A DNA stretch of 64,000 nt from Epiperipatus broadwayi (Eukaryota; Onychophora; Udeonychophora; Euonychophora; Peripatidae). Positions 24,916 to 36,377 of this stretch are shown one piece after another. How positions within the stretch are numbered: the first letter of the stretch is position 1; the number at the start of each line of letters is the position of its first letter. The notes under the pieces are model-generated. The model saw only the letters and a list, made by a program, of their open reading frames with translations. It ran no database searches and was not told the DNA's origin. The stretch spans positions 312,001-376,000 of the forward strand of contig JAQFVV010000322.1 of the NCBI GenBank assembly GCA_028023455.1. The letters run 5' to 3'. The translations under genes were made by a program, and so were the position numbers.

Positions 24916-25489
24916 AAAAGAAGTGGAAAGTAGTTGTATTAGGCATTTGTTTAAAAATAAAATAATTATAAAAAATATATGGATCTGTAAATGGTATGAA
25001 AAAGAATTTTAAGAAGGAAAAAAAATGATTGAATATTTAAAAAAATAATAATAATAATTTTGAGTATTTAATAAAAGTAGAAAAATAAATAGAAAGATTT
25101 GGAAAAAGTTGTGTGTGGAACTTATCTTTGGTCTGTAACTAATAGTGATGTTATTTTTATAAACACTTATGTATATCTACTTATATTAAATATTAGTATA
25201 TTTGTAATATAATGTAATATTACATACAGGTATGATGTAGGTATTACTTTTACAAGAATAATTACATTTTGAATTGCCAAATTATGCAATGGAAATATGA
25301 TGTATTTTAATGTTATAAGTTTGGAAAGTTCAATGTCCAATATATCTTCTGAAAATATCTATAAAGTCAAGTGGTACAGTGATGGTGAAACTTTACATTG
25401 TAAATCAATTTATATGACAGAAAATATATGTGGTGAATTTGGTCTTAGTTAAATTGAATTACTCTATCATTATACTAATGAAAATATAT

Positions 25490-27644
25490 TGTAAGGGTAA
25501 CTTACAATATTATTAAGCTCACTTATTTATGTGCAATATGAAACCGTAAACTTGAAAATATAATTATTAGTTTATAAATAGTAAATACATTATATTATAA
25601 AATTTTAATAACAAAAGTATACTTATTTTTCAATCATTCGGTAATTTTAATTATATATGTATAAAATATTTATTAAGTTAACTAACATCACTAATCACGA
25701 CGCAAAACGTAGAGATAACCTTAGGTCAAGTTGTTTATTAGCAATTAAACATGAAGGAAATAAAATTAGAACTCAATTATTAATTATGATGCATTCAACA
25801 ATAATCGAATACAAAACCATAAAATGAAATAGTAAATTTAACACATGCTAATTACGGGAAGTCGATTCTATTATAAAAGCTTAATCAAATAATTCCAAAT
25901 TAATTCTATCTTTTACAAATGAATTAGTCATTATGCATACTCACTTTGCTGTGTTCCAATACCGAACACATTAAAAAGATAGATCAATAGTTTGAACAAA
26001 TTTTCCTTGTTTATAAAATCTTCATTAACAGAGAACTAATATCACTTGAGAAAAGAGTAAGTAAATTACTTTTTATGATCATTAATAATAATTTCAAAAA
26101 TGAAATTATCTTTAATATAATATTTAGAGAAATTCTTAACGAGATTGTTCTAAACTTGAATTATAAGGAAGATAAATATCATCAAAAATACTTTTATATT
26201 TAAACAAAATTACTTTAAGAAGATTTCAAGTTATATAAAATGCATTATGAGTAAAGACAATTTGTCATAGGATTAAATGCCATTGTTCTAATCGGAAACA
26301 GTAATTACTCATTCCTACTGAAATGCCTAATATATAAATACTTCATCTATATAATACAATATCCAACTTCAATTTATAGCGAGATGATTTATGAAAAGTG
26401 ATGTCAACATCATGCGACAGGAATGTTTATGAACAACGGAGTATACTGATTGCCTCACTGATGATTGATGACCTGAAAATAAAAACTTTATTCTTAATGA
26501 ACATTACTGCTCAAATTATGGAAATGAATGGTACAATACATGAACTTTTGATACATCATATCATCTTTGCAAATCAACATCCATAAATATCTAATTTTAT
26601 TTCCTTTGCTTCTAAAATCTACTTACGTTGGAATAATTCATTTTTGGAAGATCATTAGATGAAGAGAAAATGGAAAGATCATTGGTTTAAATATTTTTTT
26701 TATTTAATAAAATTTAGGTCTTCCTTGTAAAGCGACTTGACCATTAATAAATAAAGTTAATATGAAAGTAATATTTTATTGTTCTTCATATTAAATTCAT
26801 TCAGTTATGATGACAGAATTTTTGTTTATTATTAATTGAATTTATTTAGTAATATTTGTTTATTTATTTTTCTGTATAAATGACTAACATCCTTGGATGA
26901 AAGTCTTTTCTTTCAATGATAGAGACCATACATAGATTGGGGGGGGGGGGGTCTTACACAAATGGAATTCCCTCAAAAGAATTCAATATTACAAAAGTCT
27001 TTTTTATACTTATATTGTTAATTTAAATTTAGTTAGTTAGTACTATTATAATTTTTTGAAATTATAAAATTTCATTTATTGTTTTATAACCTATTAAATA
27101 TTGTTTGTGTTGTGATACATATCTACTATGAGAATATGGGAAGGTATCATTTGAAATTTTATTTACTAATATAGTAGAAATGTATGCAAAGCACTCATAA
27201 TTATAAATTTTGATATATATAAAGATAAATTTAAATTTTTATCAGTTAATAAATAATATTAAATTTTTTTTTATTTTTAGAAAGTCTCTGATTTATTTAA
27301 ATTATTTATTTTATTTTCATAATAAATAAGATTAAATACACATACCTGTATGTATATATATATCATCATAACTTAATATCATAATAACTTGATTGAAAGT
27401 AAGTGCAAAATTCACTCTGAGTTCGAATAGTGAGCATAAAGTAATAATCAAGAGAGGTGAAGATTGGATGAACTGGTCTAAGTTGGTTCTATATTTAATA
27501 TTTAGATTATCTTATTTGAAATAGATGCAATCATGGATTTAATTTTTTATCACATCATTCATCGCATGCTGTATAAAGACCCTAATGTCCGACTATAGTT
27601 AGATGTGTTCACCCTTATTTCTTAAGGGGATATGGACCATTACA
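25490..27644 (+). repeat. 5' LTR (2155 bp)
   Basis: Starts TGTAAGGG and ends ACCATTACA. It matches the 3' LTR along its length, apart from an extra ~115 bases in the 3' LTR near 32935-33060 and the transposon insertion there. It contains a run of G residues near 26939. At 26276-26292 it keeps the uninterrupted site (ATGCCATTGTTCTAAT) that is filled by a transposon in the 3' LTR. The 62-codon frame at 26398-26586 is LTR sequence. Confidence 0.85.
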
Positions 27645-27646
27645 AA

Positions 27647-27664
27647 TGGCACCAAACTTTAGGG
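27647..27664 (+). promoter_or_regulatory. Primer-binding site
   Basis: TGGCACCAAACTTTAGGG lies two bases after the 5' LTR end. TGG is complementary to the CCA of a tRNA 3' end. The primer tRNA would end in ...GGTGCCA; I do not assign it. Confidence 0.65.
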
Positions 27665-28046
27665 GCATGAAACATTAGTTTACCATCAACTATATTCATA
27701 AAAAAAAATTGTAAATAATATTTATGGAATATAACCTTGATCGATTGATTCTTATAGCAATGAGAGATAATTTCAACTATTAAAGGATAAGATAATTTTC
27801 ATGTGAACTTTTACAATAATAAAATAAATAGAGACCTTAAAATAAAATTAAGAAATAATTAAATAGTTGAGTCAGGCGCTTAAATAACAATTTTAAATTG
27901 GGCATTAATTAATAACATCTAAAAAAGATAGGAAAAGTTTTAAAATTACACTAAAAAAGAACAATATAGCATGAAATCCTATGACAAATAATCTCTCTTA
28001 GTAAGTAAAGAATAAACAAACTTATAACCAAAATAAAAAGTAATTC

Positions 28047-28630
28047 ATGATTACAAGAAGTGGAAAAATTTTAGTCAATACAATAATGAAGCGTGTTGAA
28101 AAAGTACAAGTTATTAACATTAGTGAAGAAGGTGAAGACATTAGGAATATTGAAGAAAGATCTTCACTGATCCAATTATCAGGAGTCACTATGATTGAGA
28201 GTAACTTTAACTACTATACACTAACACCCATTCCTGATTAATCAATGTCTCAAACCAAGGCTTCACTTGATGATGAACTATCTCAAATAACTACATTCGA
28301 AATAACACAAGCTACAACAAATAACATGTCTGTAGAACAAATGTTCCAAACCATCATAAATATGTATTATAATATGAATTATAATTTGAACCAAAAGTTA
28401 AAAAATAATATGAATAACTCAGAATTAAAATTGGATATGGAAAATGTTAAATCAGAATTAAAATTGGAAATGGTTTGGAATATAAATTATCTAATGATAT
28501 CAAACAGTTATTAATAGGTCTAAATAATGTTCAAAGAGATAATATCGAAATAAGACAAACCTTAGAAGAAATAAAAAAAGATGTTGAAGAAAAAGATACT
28601 AGATGTCAACAGAGATTGATTAAATGAATA
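28047..28630 (+). pseudogene. Gag-like remnant of the LTR element
   Basis: The frame opens with MITRSGK at 28047. After stops it continues with MSQTKASLDDEL (28245) and a Lys/Glu/Asn-rich, coiled-coil-like run containing NSELKLDMENVKSELKLEM, then IRQTLEEIKKDVEEKD. Gag N-termini with a charged coiled coil are common in Gypsy elements, and the position just downstream of the PBS fits. No zinc knuckle is visible. Two or more stops break it. Confidence 0.5.
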
Positions 28631-28869
28631 TTCAATGCAATGAATTGTATAGAACCAGAGAAATTTTTAAAAATGAAATAGATAAAAAACAGAAGAAAAT
28701 ACAAGCAGAAATGTCTCAAAATACACCTGCACATCGACCACAACATAAAACACAGATAGATAAAGAAGGAAATACTAAAGATCAAATCTCACTTTTAAAA
28801 ATCTACAAAGATTAATTGATTCAAATAAAGAATGATAATCAACTAATGGACAATACTCTCAATTATTAC

Positions 28870-31800
28870 AACTCCATGTACAAAGAAACAAAAGGGTAAT
28901 ATGTTCCATAAATTATGTAATACCTATGAAGGCCCATTTCCCTTCATTATGTATTCAAATCTAGATGCTTAATAAGCTTATAATAAAAATAGACCAAAAG
29001 GATTACGATCTTTGATATGGAAACATAATTACACAAATTGAAATAATCAAATTATTTTTTTACATCATTATTCTTTAAAAAAACCAAATTACCAATTAAA
29101 AGTTGGAAATTGAATTATTTACCAACACTTACAATAATCTATTCACCTTCACCAAATATCCCAATACATAGGGTTAATAAATTTATAGTGAAGATGAAAC
29201 CAAGTAAATTTATTTAGAAAAATATCGAAACCATATCATAGAGAAATAGAATAAAATTTTTCTCTCTGTCATTTTTTTTTTAAAAAATGCATATATAAAT
29301 AGAGACAATTAAATCAATTAAGAAATAAAATTTTCATAACATGTAAATATGAATTCATGTAATAGTTATTAGGATTACAGTTTAAAAAATCAAGGAATGA
29401 AAGCATAAAGAAAGAAAAACACAATATAAAAACTTGTCTAAAATATATTAAGGAATAAATTCTTATAAATAAATTATGGATTCCTTTCTAAAACCCAGAA
29501 TGGAATATACCATTAGCATGGAAATGGAAACTGTTTGCTCATAAGTTGTCATATTCATAGACAAATTGCAACTGATAAGTTTAAGGAATACGAGAGAAAA
29601 TCCAGTTAGTCTCAAGGTTAAGGAGCAGGATTGGCACCTTTCAATACGTCTATACTATAACCATCAGGGTGTATGAAGTCTTACCCTATCTTTTGAACAG
29701 TGCGCCACCATGCCATTTGAACCTGGAATATTTATGTAGATGGCAGATACGCATTGTGAAAGATCCAACTTTTATTTTATTATAATTATATATTGACCTT
29801 TAGCCCATGCCACTAGCTCAAGGAGATGCAGAGATTTATAATACATAACTTCATAAAAAATATATTTTTAATATTAAATAAATAAAATGAGCTACTGCCA
29901 GTAATAACACACACACAAAAAAAATATTTATTAACGCACATATATAAATATTTAAAATTGAGGAATAAATTTAGATTTTACTATTAATTTTAAATTTAAA
30001 TTGCTATTTTATATTTTGTTAAAAGTTCACACAAATGGACATTTTAATAAACGTTTGTTTTATAATGTTGAGTATAGATAGGCTACATAGATTATTCAGT
30101 TAAAAACTTGTCAAAAACAATCATTCAACCTCAGGCTAAAAGTTCATGGCCAGACAAACGCTTCCTGATATGTAGATATAACCAATGCAGTATGAAGATG
30201 CTAGCATAAAACCACGCTGACAGGAATGTGTGTCTGTCTGGCGAAGGGAATCATTTGGAAAATATATGTACTGAAAATTCTCTGTAATGGTGAATTGTGG
30301 TCTTGGCTCTATTACTATTAACACCCAGAGCAAAAAGGATCACAATGGTTTGGAAAAATGCATCCACATCCATTGTAATGCATCAACTACACCTTTGAGT
30401 CATGCATTCATATGGGCTTTGCCCTATACACTAAAAACGCTTCACATTACGTTGATATAAACACCCATATATTCCTCTACCAGCATTGACCCACCACAAA
30501 ACAAATAGTTTGAAATCAAAACCCTCTTAAAATAAACATATTTAAATATAAAGTTATTGATTGAAAATTGCTAGAGGAAATTTACAATAAACTAATCCCA
30601 AATGACACTCAACTTAAAGATATATCATTAAATACATTTAGAAATTCAGCATGAGGTGTCATATTTACTGAAATATATATTTCACGTATAAAACCTTAAG
30701 AAATAACTAGCATAAATGTTAACAAATCCATGCAGCCATCTACACCCAACTTAAATTTAATACATTTTAAAAAATTTAGTTAATAGATAAAAATAAATAA
30801 AAACAAAATATGGAAATGATTGATTAGCAAACTTATAAAAATAAATATTAATAATTGATTTAGAAATCTGTCAGATAATAGTTCATATTTTATATTACCA
30901 ATTGAAAGTTTGTTAAAGTTCATATTGAATAAACAAAAGAGTTCATACTTTCCATGAGAAATCTATCTTGTCCATGAAAGATCTGAAGTCCATTTAATAT
31001 TTCTGGGAAGATCAGTCCATTGTTTGCTGTCATTCAGTATTCATTAGTTTGGAGGCTGCCTCAGCTGGTATATAACAGGAAATTAAATCAATTGCAGACT
31101 CCTACATTATGGAGTCTGCAATACTGCAACTGTTCATATGTAAATTAAGTCAGATTTAAGACAACTAAAAAAACTGATGAATCCAATTATTTTGGCTTTT
31201 TATACTTTAATAGCCTCATCAAAAATCCAACGGATCGACTAACATGACATCACTTGTTCTTAAGGTTTAGATGATTTTTCTTTCTGATCTGTGCTCTTGT
31301 TGCTGCTTCAGAGCGGGAAACAATCTTTAATTTTTATCTATATCTTCTATCTGACATTTTAATTATTTAAGTGCCCCAATGTATAGTTTGCTTTAAAACA
31401 ATCATTTCCATTCACTAAGATTAAACATGATAGAAATTAACATTTATTTCTATGTTCAAAAATATCAATCTATATTTAGATCTTTACTTTTTTTACAAAA
31501 AAATACTTTTTTTTTTAAATAGTTTGAAATTTTTCCATCTGTGTGATATATATATATATATGTTAACATAACTTTTAATTTTGGCTTTTAGTTTTTTATA
31601 AAATCATTTTTACTTAAGATTTATTTTCCACTTTATTTTAATTTTAAAATAATGTAACAGCATATGTATATCATTACAATACATAAAGTATGCATAGATT
31701 AGCTAAAATAAAACTTAACTGCAAATAAGCAGATCATCCACCACAATATCGTTTGATATATTACTCTATAAATAATAAATATGGCCTTAAGTAAATTAGA

Positions 31801-31935
31801 CCTAATAACATCCAATATATTGAGAAAGATACATTGTATGAAAAGCACTTATAAGAAAAGAATAAAAAGCAACTAATCCATATATTAATATTACATGATA
31901 AAATAATAAAAATGTGTAGTAAATTATATTAACTG
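28870..31935 (+). other. Unreadable interior of the LTR element
   Basis: This is where protease, reverse transcriptase, RNase H and integrase core should be, but no motif survives. Two hairpins are present: 30149-30241 (GCCAGACAAAC / GTCTGTCTGGC type ends) and 31092-31121 (an 11-bp perfect stem TTGCAGACTCC, 8-base loop). The 65-codon minus frame at 30136-30333 is a shadow. Confidence 0.45.
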
Positions 31936-31939
31936 TAGT

Positions 31940-32330
31940 GTGAATGAATCTAGTGGATTCAGTCTTATTAAACTACATTTCAATAAAGCAATTCCAAATT
32001 TATTTAAAAATTACCATCCTCCAATTAAATCCAGCCAGACTGATATAAATTATGATATACAAAAAGCATATCAAAAATTAATAAATAAATCAGAACTGAG
32101 AAGTAAAAATAATTACCAATTTAAAATAGATAAGGTTTTTTATAAAGACCCATAACCTTAGTAAACAACCCCAAAACAAATACCATAAATTCTATAATCC
32201 ATATAAAGAACCATTAACTATAATAAAACAAACATGTTCAAATGCATTCTGGATAGATATAGATGGTGAAATAAAAGGTACCTATAATGCATGCATTCTT
32301 AAACCATATTTTGGTCAACCAGAAAGTTGA
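31940..32330 (+). pseudogene. Integrase C-terminal remnant of the LTR element
   Basis: It reads NESSGFSLIKLHFNKAIP (like NxTTGFSPFELLFGRxP), then QKAYQKLINKSELRSK, then after a stop FYNPYKEPLTIIKQTCSNAFWIDIDGEIKGTYNACILKPYFG. This is the GPY/F-type tail of a Ty3/Gypsy integrase (NPYKGPxxI, KGxYNxxxLKPY). Several stops interrupt it. It ends about 160 bases before the 3' LTR. Confidence 0.7.
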
Positions 32331-32478
32331 AATAACTATATTATTATAGAAAGAAAGAAGACAATACTAAATAAAAACCTAGGAATAATCATTTCAATGA
32401 TAAAAGCACCCATGCTAATATGACCCCTTTATAAACCTAAATAAAATATATATCTGTATACATATAACACTAGACTAT

Positions 32479-32491
32479 ATGGGAGGGGAAT
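32479..32491 (+). promoter_or_regulatory. Polypurine tract
   Basis: ATGGGAGGGGAAT sits directly before the 3' LTR start (TGTATGGG). This is the expected plus-strand primer of an LTR retrotransposon. Confidence 0.75.
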
Positions 32492-35400
32492 TGTATGGGT
32501 AACTTACAATATTATTAAGCTCACTTGTTTATGTGCAATACCCATAAAACACACTTATATAATTTAAACATTATATTACAAAATTTTAATAACAAAAGTA
32601 TACTTATTTTTTAATGATTGATATATATATATGTGTATAAAATATTTATTAAATTAACTAACATCACTAATCAAGATGCAAAACAGAGATAACCTTAGAT
32701 CAAGTCGTATCTTAACAACTAAGCATGAAGGAAATAAAATTAGAACTCAACTATATAATTATTAATTATGATGCATTTAACAATAATCAAATACAAAACC
32801 GTGAAATGAAATAGTAAATTTAACATATACTAATTACTAGAAGTCAATTCTACTATAAAAGCTAAATCAAATAATTTTCAAATTAATTCTATCTTTTACA
32901 AATGAACTAGTCATTACATATAGTTTATTTTGAATAATTTAATATATCCAGCACACAGTTCTTTTCAAAATAGTTAGTCGGATTTCTTTTTCATGATTAT
33001 AGTCATAATAAATCAAGTTTTAAAAAGAAGGAGTTAGTTTGTTTTATTTCTATAATAGTTATTTTGCTGTGTTCAACTACCTAACACATTAAAAAGATAG
33101 ATCAATAGTTTGACCAATTTTTCCTTGTTTACAAAATCTTCATTAACAGATAACTCTAATATCATTTGAGAAAAGAGTAAATAAATTACTCTTTAAGATC
33201 ATTAATAATTCTTAATGAGATTGTTCTAAACTTGAATTTTAATGAAGATAAATATCATTAAAAATACTTGTATATCTAAACAAAATTTTACAATTTGTCA
33301 TAGGATCAAATGCCATTGTTCGGTGCTTGTCTTATAGCTAAAGATGCCGTTGGATGGCGCCGTTTTCATGGTAAATTATAAAATATCAACATTCACGGGC
33401 CGTTGATTTTAATAATTTTTCTGTGCTTTTTTGTAATGCCAAAATAAAAACAAAACAAAATCGTATTTTTTAAATATTATTTTTTATTAATGTATACAAT
33501 TTAAATGATAATAATAAATGTAAAATAAAATCAACAAATTACAATTTGATTCGTGTTTTTTATATCGTATACTTTTTAAATTGTGTTACAGCTTTTTTTA
33601 TCAATTTTCTATCGGATATTTTTTTACTTGTGTTACGGCTTTTTTTTTATTAATTTTCTATCAGATATTTTTTTACTTGTGTTACGACTTTTTTTGTTGT
33701 TGTTTAACTAAAAAATAATAATCATAATAAAAGTAAAAGTTGTTACGGTTAGATTTAGGGTTAGTTTTCTGTTTGTTTGTAATGCTAAAATAAAAAAATT
33801 CAAAATCGTAACCGTACTCGGACAGAAGAAAGAAACTCAAACTTTTTTAAACAACAACAAACACATACAAATGTCTTTTTTACTTATTAAACATGTTTAT
33901 AATATTTGCTTTTTATTAAATTTACAAAAAAAACTGTATATTTGGATTTTCTTAGGATATTTTTTTCGTACTGCTTTTTTTTACTTCAAAAATATACAGA
34001 TGGTAGAATCTTCTTTGTCTCGTGGAATGTTACTAACAGTACGTTACTTGACACATTACCTAATTGCAACTCAATAAAAACATAGATATTTAACATTTTC
34101 CCAAATAAAAGTTCAGTACAGTACATTGTAAAAAGTCTTATAATTATTGTTTTAAAAAATCTGAACATTTCAATAGTCTAAAATAAAAAAAAATCCAATG
34201 AAAACAACATTTCCATACAATTCAAATACAAACTCTCTCATCAAGCTGTAATTATTTTATAAATTGTGCGAATTCGGAAAATGTACTTGCTGCTATGCGA
34301 CATACATGCTGTATTGCGACGCGACATAGCGGCCTGCATTCTGTAGCACAACAAAAAAGTTGTATTATAGAAAATGCGGGTTCGAACATGTCGGCCACGG
34401 AAACAGCATTTTTATGTGTTTTGGCACAAAAACCGCGCCATAGAGCGGCATCTTTAGCTAAAAGATGAGTACCCATTGTTCTAACCTGAAACAGTGTAAT
34501 TATTTATTCCTACTGAAATGCTTAAGATATAAATACTTCATCTGTATAATAAAATATCCAACTTCAATTTATAATGAGATGATTTACAAAAAGTAATGTC
34601 AACATCATGTGACAGGAATGTTTATGAACAACAAAGTATACTGACTGTGTCACCGATGATTGATGACTGGAAAATAAAGAATTTTATTCTTAATGAACAT
34701 TACTGCTCAAATTATGGAAATGGATACGACAATACCATGAACTTTTAATACATCATATCTTTGCATATCAACATCCATAAATATCTAATTTTATTTCCTT
34801 TGCTTTTAAAATCTACTTACATTGGAATAATCCATTTTGGAAAATCATTAGATGAAGAGAAATGGAAAGATCATTGGGTTAAATTTTTTTATTTATTTAA
34901 TAAAATTTAGGTCTTCCTTGTAAAGCGATTTAACCAGCATATTAAGTAAAATTAATATGAAGATAAGATTTTATTGTTCTTCATATTAAATTTATTCATT
35001 TATGATGACAGAATTTTTGTTTATTAATAATTCAATTAATTTAGTAATAGTTGTTTATTTATTTTTCTGTATAAATGACTAATATCCTTGGATGAACGAT
35101 CTTTTCTTTCAATGATAGGGACCATACATAAATGAGGGGGTTTTAGAGAAATGGAATTCCCTTAAAAGGATTCGATATTACAAAAGTTTTCATTTATACT
35201 TACATTGTTTAATTTAAATTTAGTTAGTTAGTACTATTATAATTTTTGAAATGATAAAGTTTCATTTATTGTTTTATCACCTATTAAATATTGTTTGTGA
35301 TATGATATACAGTATATTTACTATGGGGATATGGGAAGTATCATTTTAAATTTTATTTACTAATATAATCGAAATGTATGTAAAGCATGCATAATTATAA

Positions 35401-35870
35401 ATTTTGATATATATAAAGATTAATTTAAATTGTTGTCAGTTAATATTGTTAAAAAAAAATTTATTTTAAGAAAGTCTCTGATTTATTTGAATTATTTTAT
35501 TTTTATAATAAATAAGATTGAATACACATACCTATATATATATCATCCTAATTTAATATCATAATAACTTGGTTGAAAGTAATTTTGAGAGTCTATTGAG
35601 ATTATATTAAGTATTATTATTACTACAGGATCCCTGAAGACAGTTAAGTGCAAAATTCACCCTGAGTTTGAATACTGAATATAATGGAATATTCAAGAGA
35701 GGTGGAGATTGGATGAACTGGTCTAATTAGTTGGATCTATATTTAACATTTAGATATTTATCTTATTTGAAATTTATCACATCATTCATGGTATCCTGTA
35801 TAATGACCCTATGTCCGACTATAGTTTGATGCATTCACCTTCATTCTTTAAGGGAATACGGACCGTTACA
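32492..35870 (+). repeat. 3' LTR (3379 bp, with nested transposon)
   Basis: Starts TGTATGGG and ends ACCGTTACA. Removing the 1152-bp insertion and one 8-bp duplication leaves about 2.2 kb, close to the 5' LTR. Confidence 0.85.
33322..34473. mobile_element. 1.15-kb TIR DNA transposon nested in the 3' LTR
   Basis: The ends (33322-33360 and 34435-34473) are 39-bp imperfect inverted repeats starting GGTGCTTGTC / GGTACTCATC and sharing TAGCTAAAGATGCCG and ATGGCGC, with about 7 mismatches. The insertion is flanked by a perfect 8-bp duplication CATTGTTC (33314-33321 and 34474-34481). The 5' LTR has the same place with a single CATTGTTC, so this is a documented filled/empty pair. An 8-bp duplication with GG-ends fits Merlin, and also hAT or P types. 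No transposase is readable, so it is non-autonomous. The frame at 34252-34476 is TIR sequence. Three tandem ~48-bp units lie at 33581-33695. Confidence 0.85.
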
Positions 35871-35993
35871 ATATATAATTGGCAAATAATTAATTTGATT
35901 TTGGAGTAAATGTTTAGTTACTTTTTATAATTTTCACCAGCTTTTATTATAGAAACAATTTGTTTCATAGAAATGCCACTACTTTATGGAGCT

Positions 35994-36377
35994 GTCTAGT
36001 CCAGGGGTCCCCAACCCTATGCCCGCGTGCAACATGGCACCTGCAGACCATTTTACGTGTGCCCGCCGCTATCTGAGCACGATAAAAAATTATTTATCTG
36101 ATACAAATAAATTTAATTTTTAAAATTTCTTATAAAGTATTGTATTATATTGTAATCAAATTGTAGGGCATACTATACTTTTACAGCGTAAAAATATAAA
36201 CATTAATTATATGTTAAAATTTTATTTTTAAAATAAATATTTTTTTGTACATTATGTGTATTATTAACAATATCCAACTATAAATTTACATTGAAAAAAT
36301 AAATGGTGCCCGCCAACTGGCGGATATTATAGAATGTGCTCTTAAGTGCAAAAAGGTTGGGGACCCCTGGTCTAGTC
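35994..36377. mobile_element. hAT-type MITE with 8-bp target duplication
   Basis: The element is 36002-36369 (368 bp), with inverted ends CAGGGGTCCCCAACC and GGTTGGGGACCCCTG. It is flanked by a perfect 8-bp duplication GTCTAGTC (35994-36001 and 36370-36377). The 8-bp duplication and CAGGGGT ends are typical of hAT elements. The interior is AT-rich with GC-rich flanks (GCCCGC motifs) and has no transposase. It appears to have inserted beside a tip of the foldback MITE (CCACTACTTTATGGAG, 35977-35992). Confidence 0.9.

Larger units (their letters stand above)
25484..35876 (+). mobile_element. LTR retrotransposon, ~10.4 kb, degenerate
   Basis: Two long direct repeats (25490-27644 and 32492-35870) begin TGTAxGGGTAACTTACAATATT and end TTACA. 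They are flanked by ATATAT on both sides (25484-25489 and 35871-35876), a possible target duplication, although in AT-rich DNA that could be chance. A TGGCACC primer-binding site follows the 5' LTR and a purine tract precedes the 3' LTR. The interior has a gag-like and an integrase C-terminal remnant in the + direction. The integrase tail (GTYNACILKPYFG) suggests Gypsy/Ty3 affinity. Pol between about 29 and 31.9 kb is too decayed to read. Confidence 0.85.

Noticed and set aside
34252-34476. 74-codon minus frame that looked gene-like because it is GC-richer
   Set aside because: It starts in the terminal inverted repeat of the nested transposon (ALLAKDAA-type reading of the TIR) and has no transposase motif.
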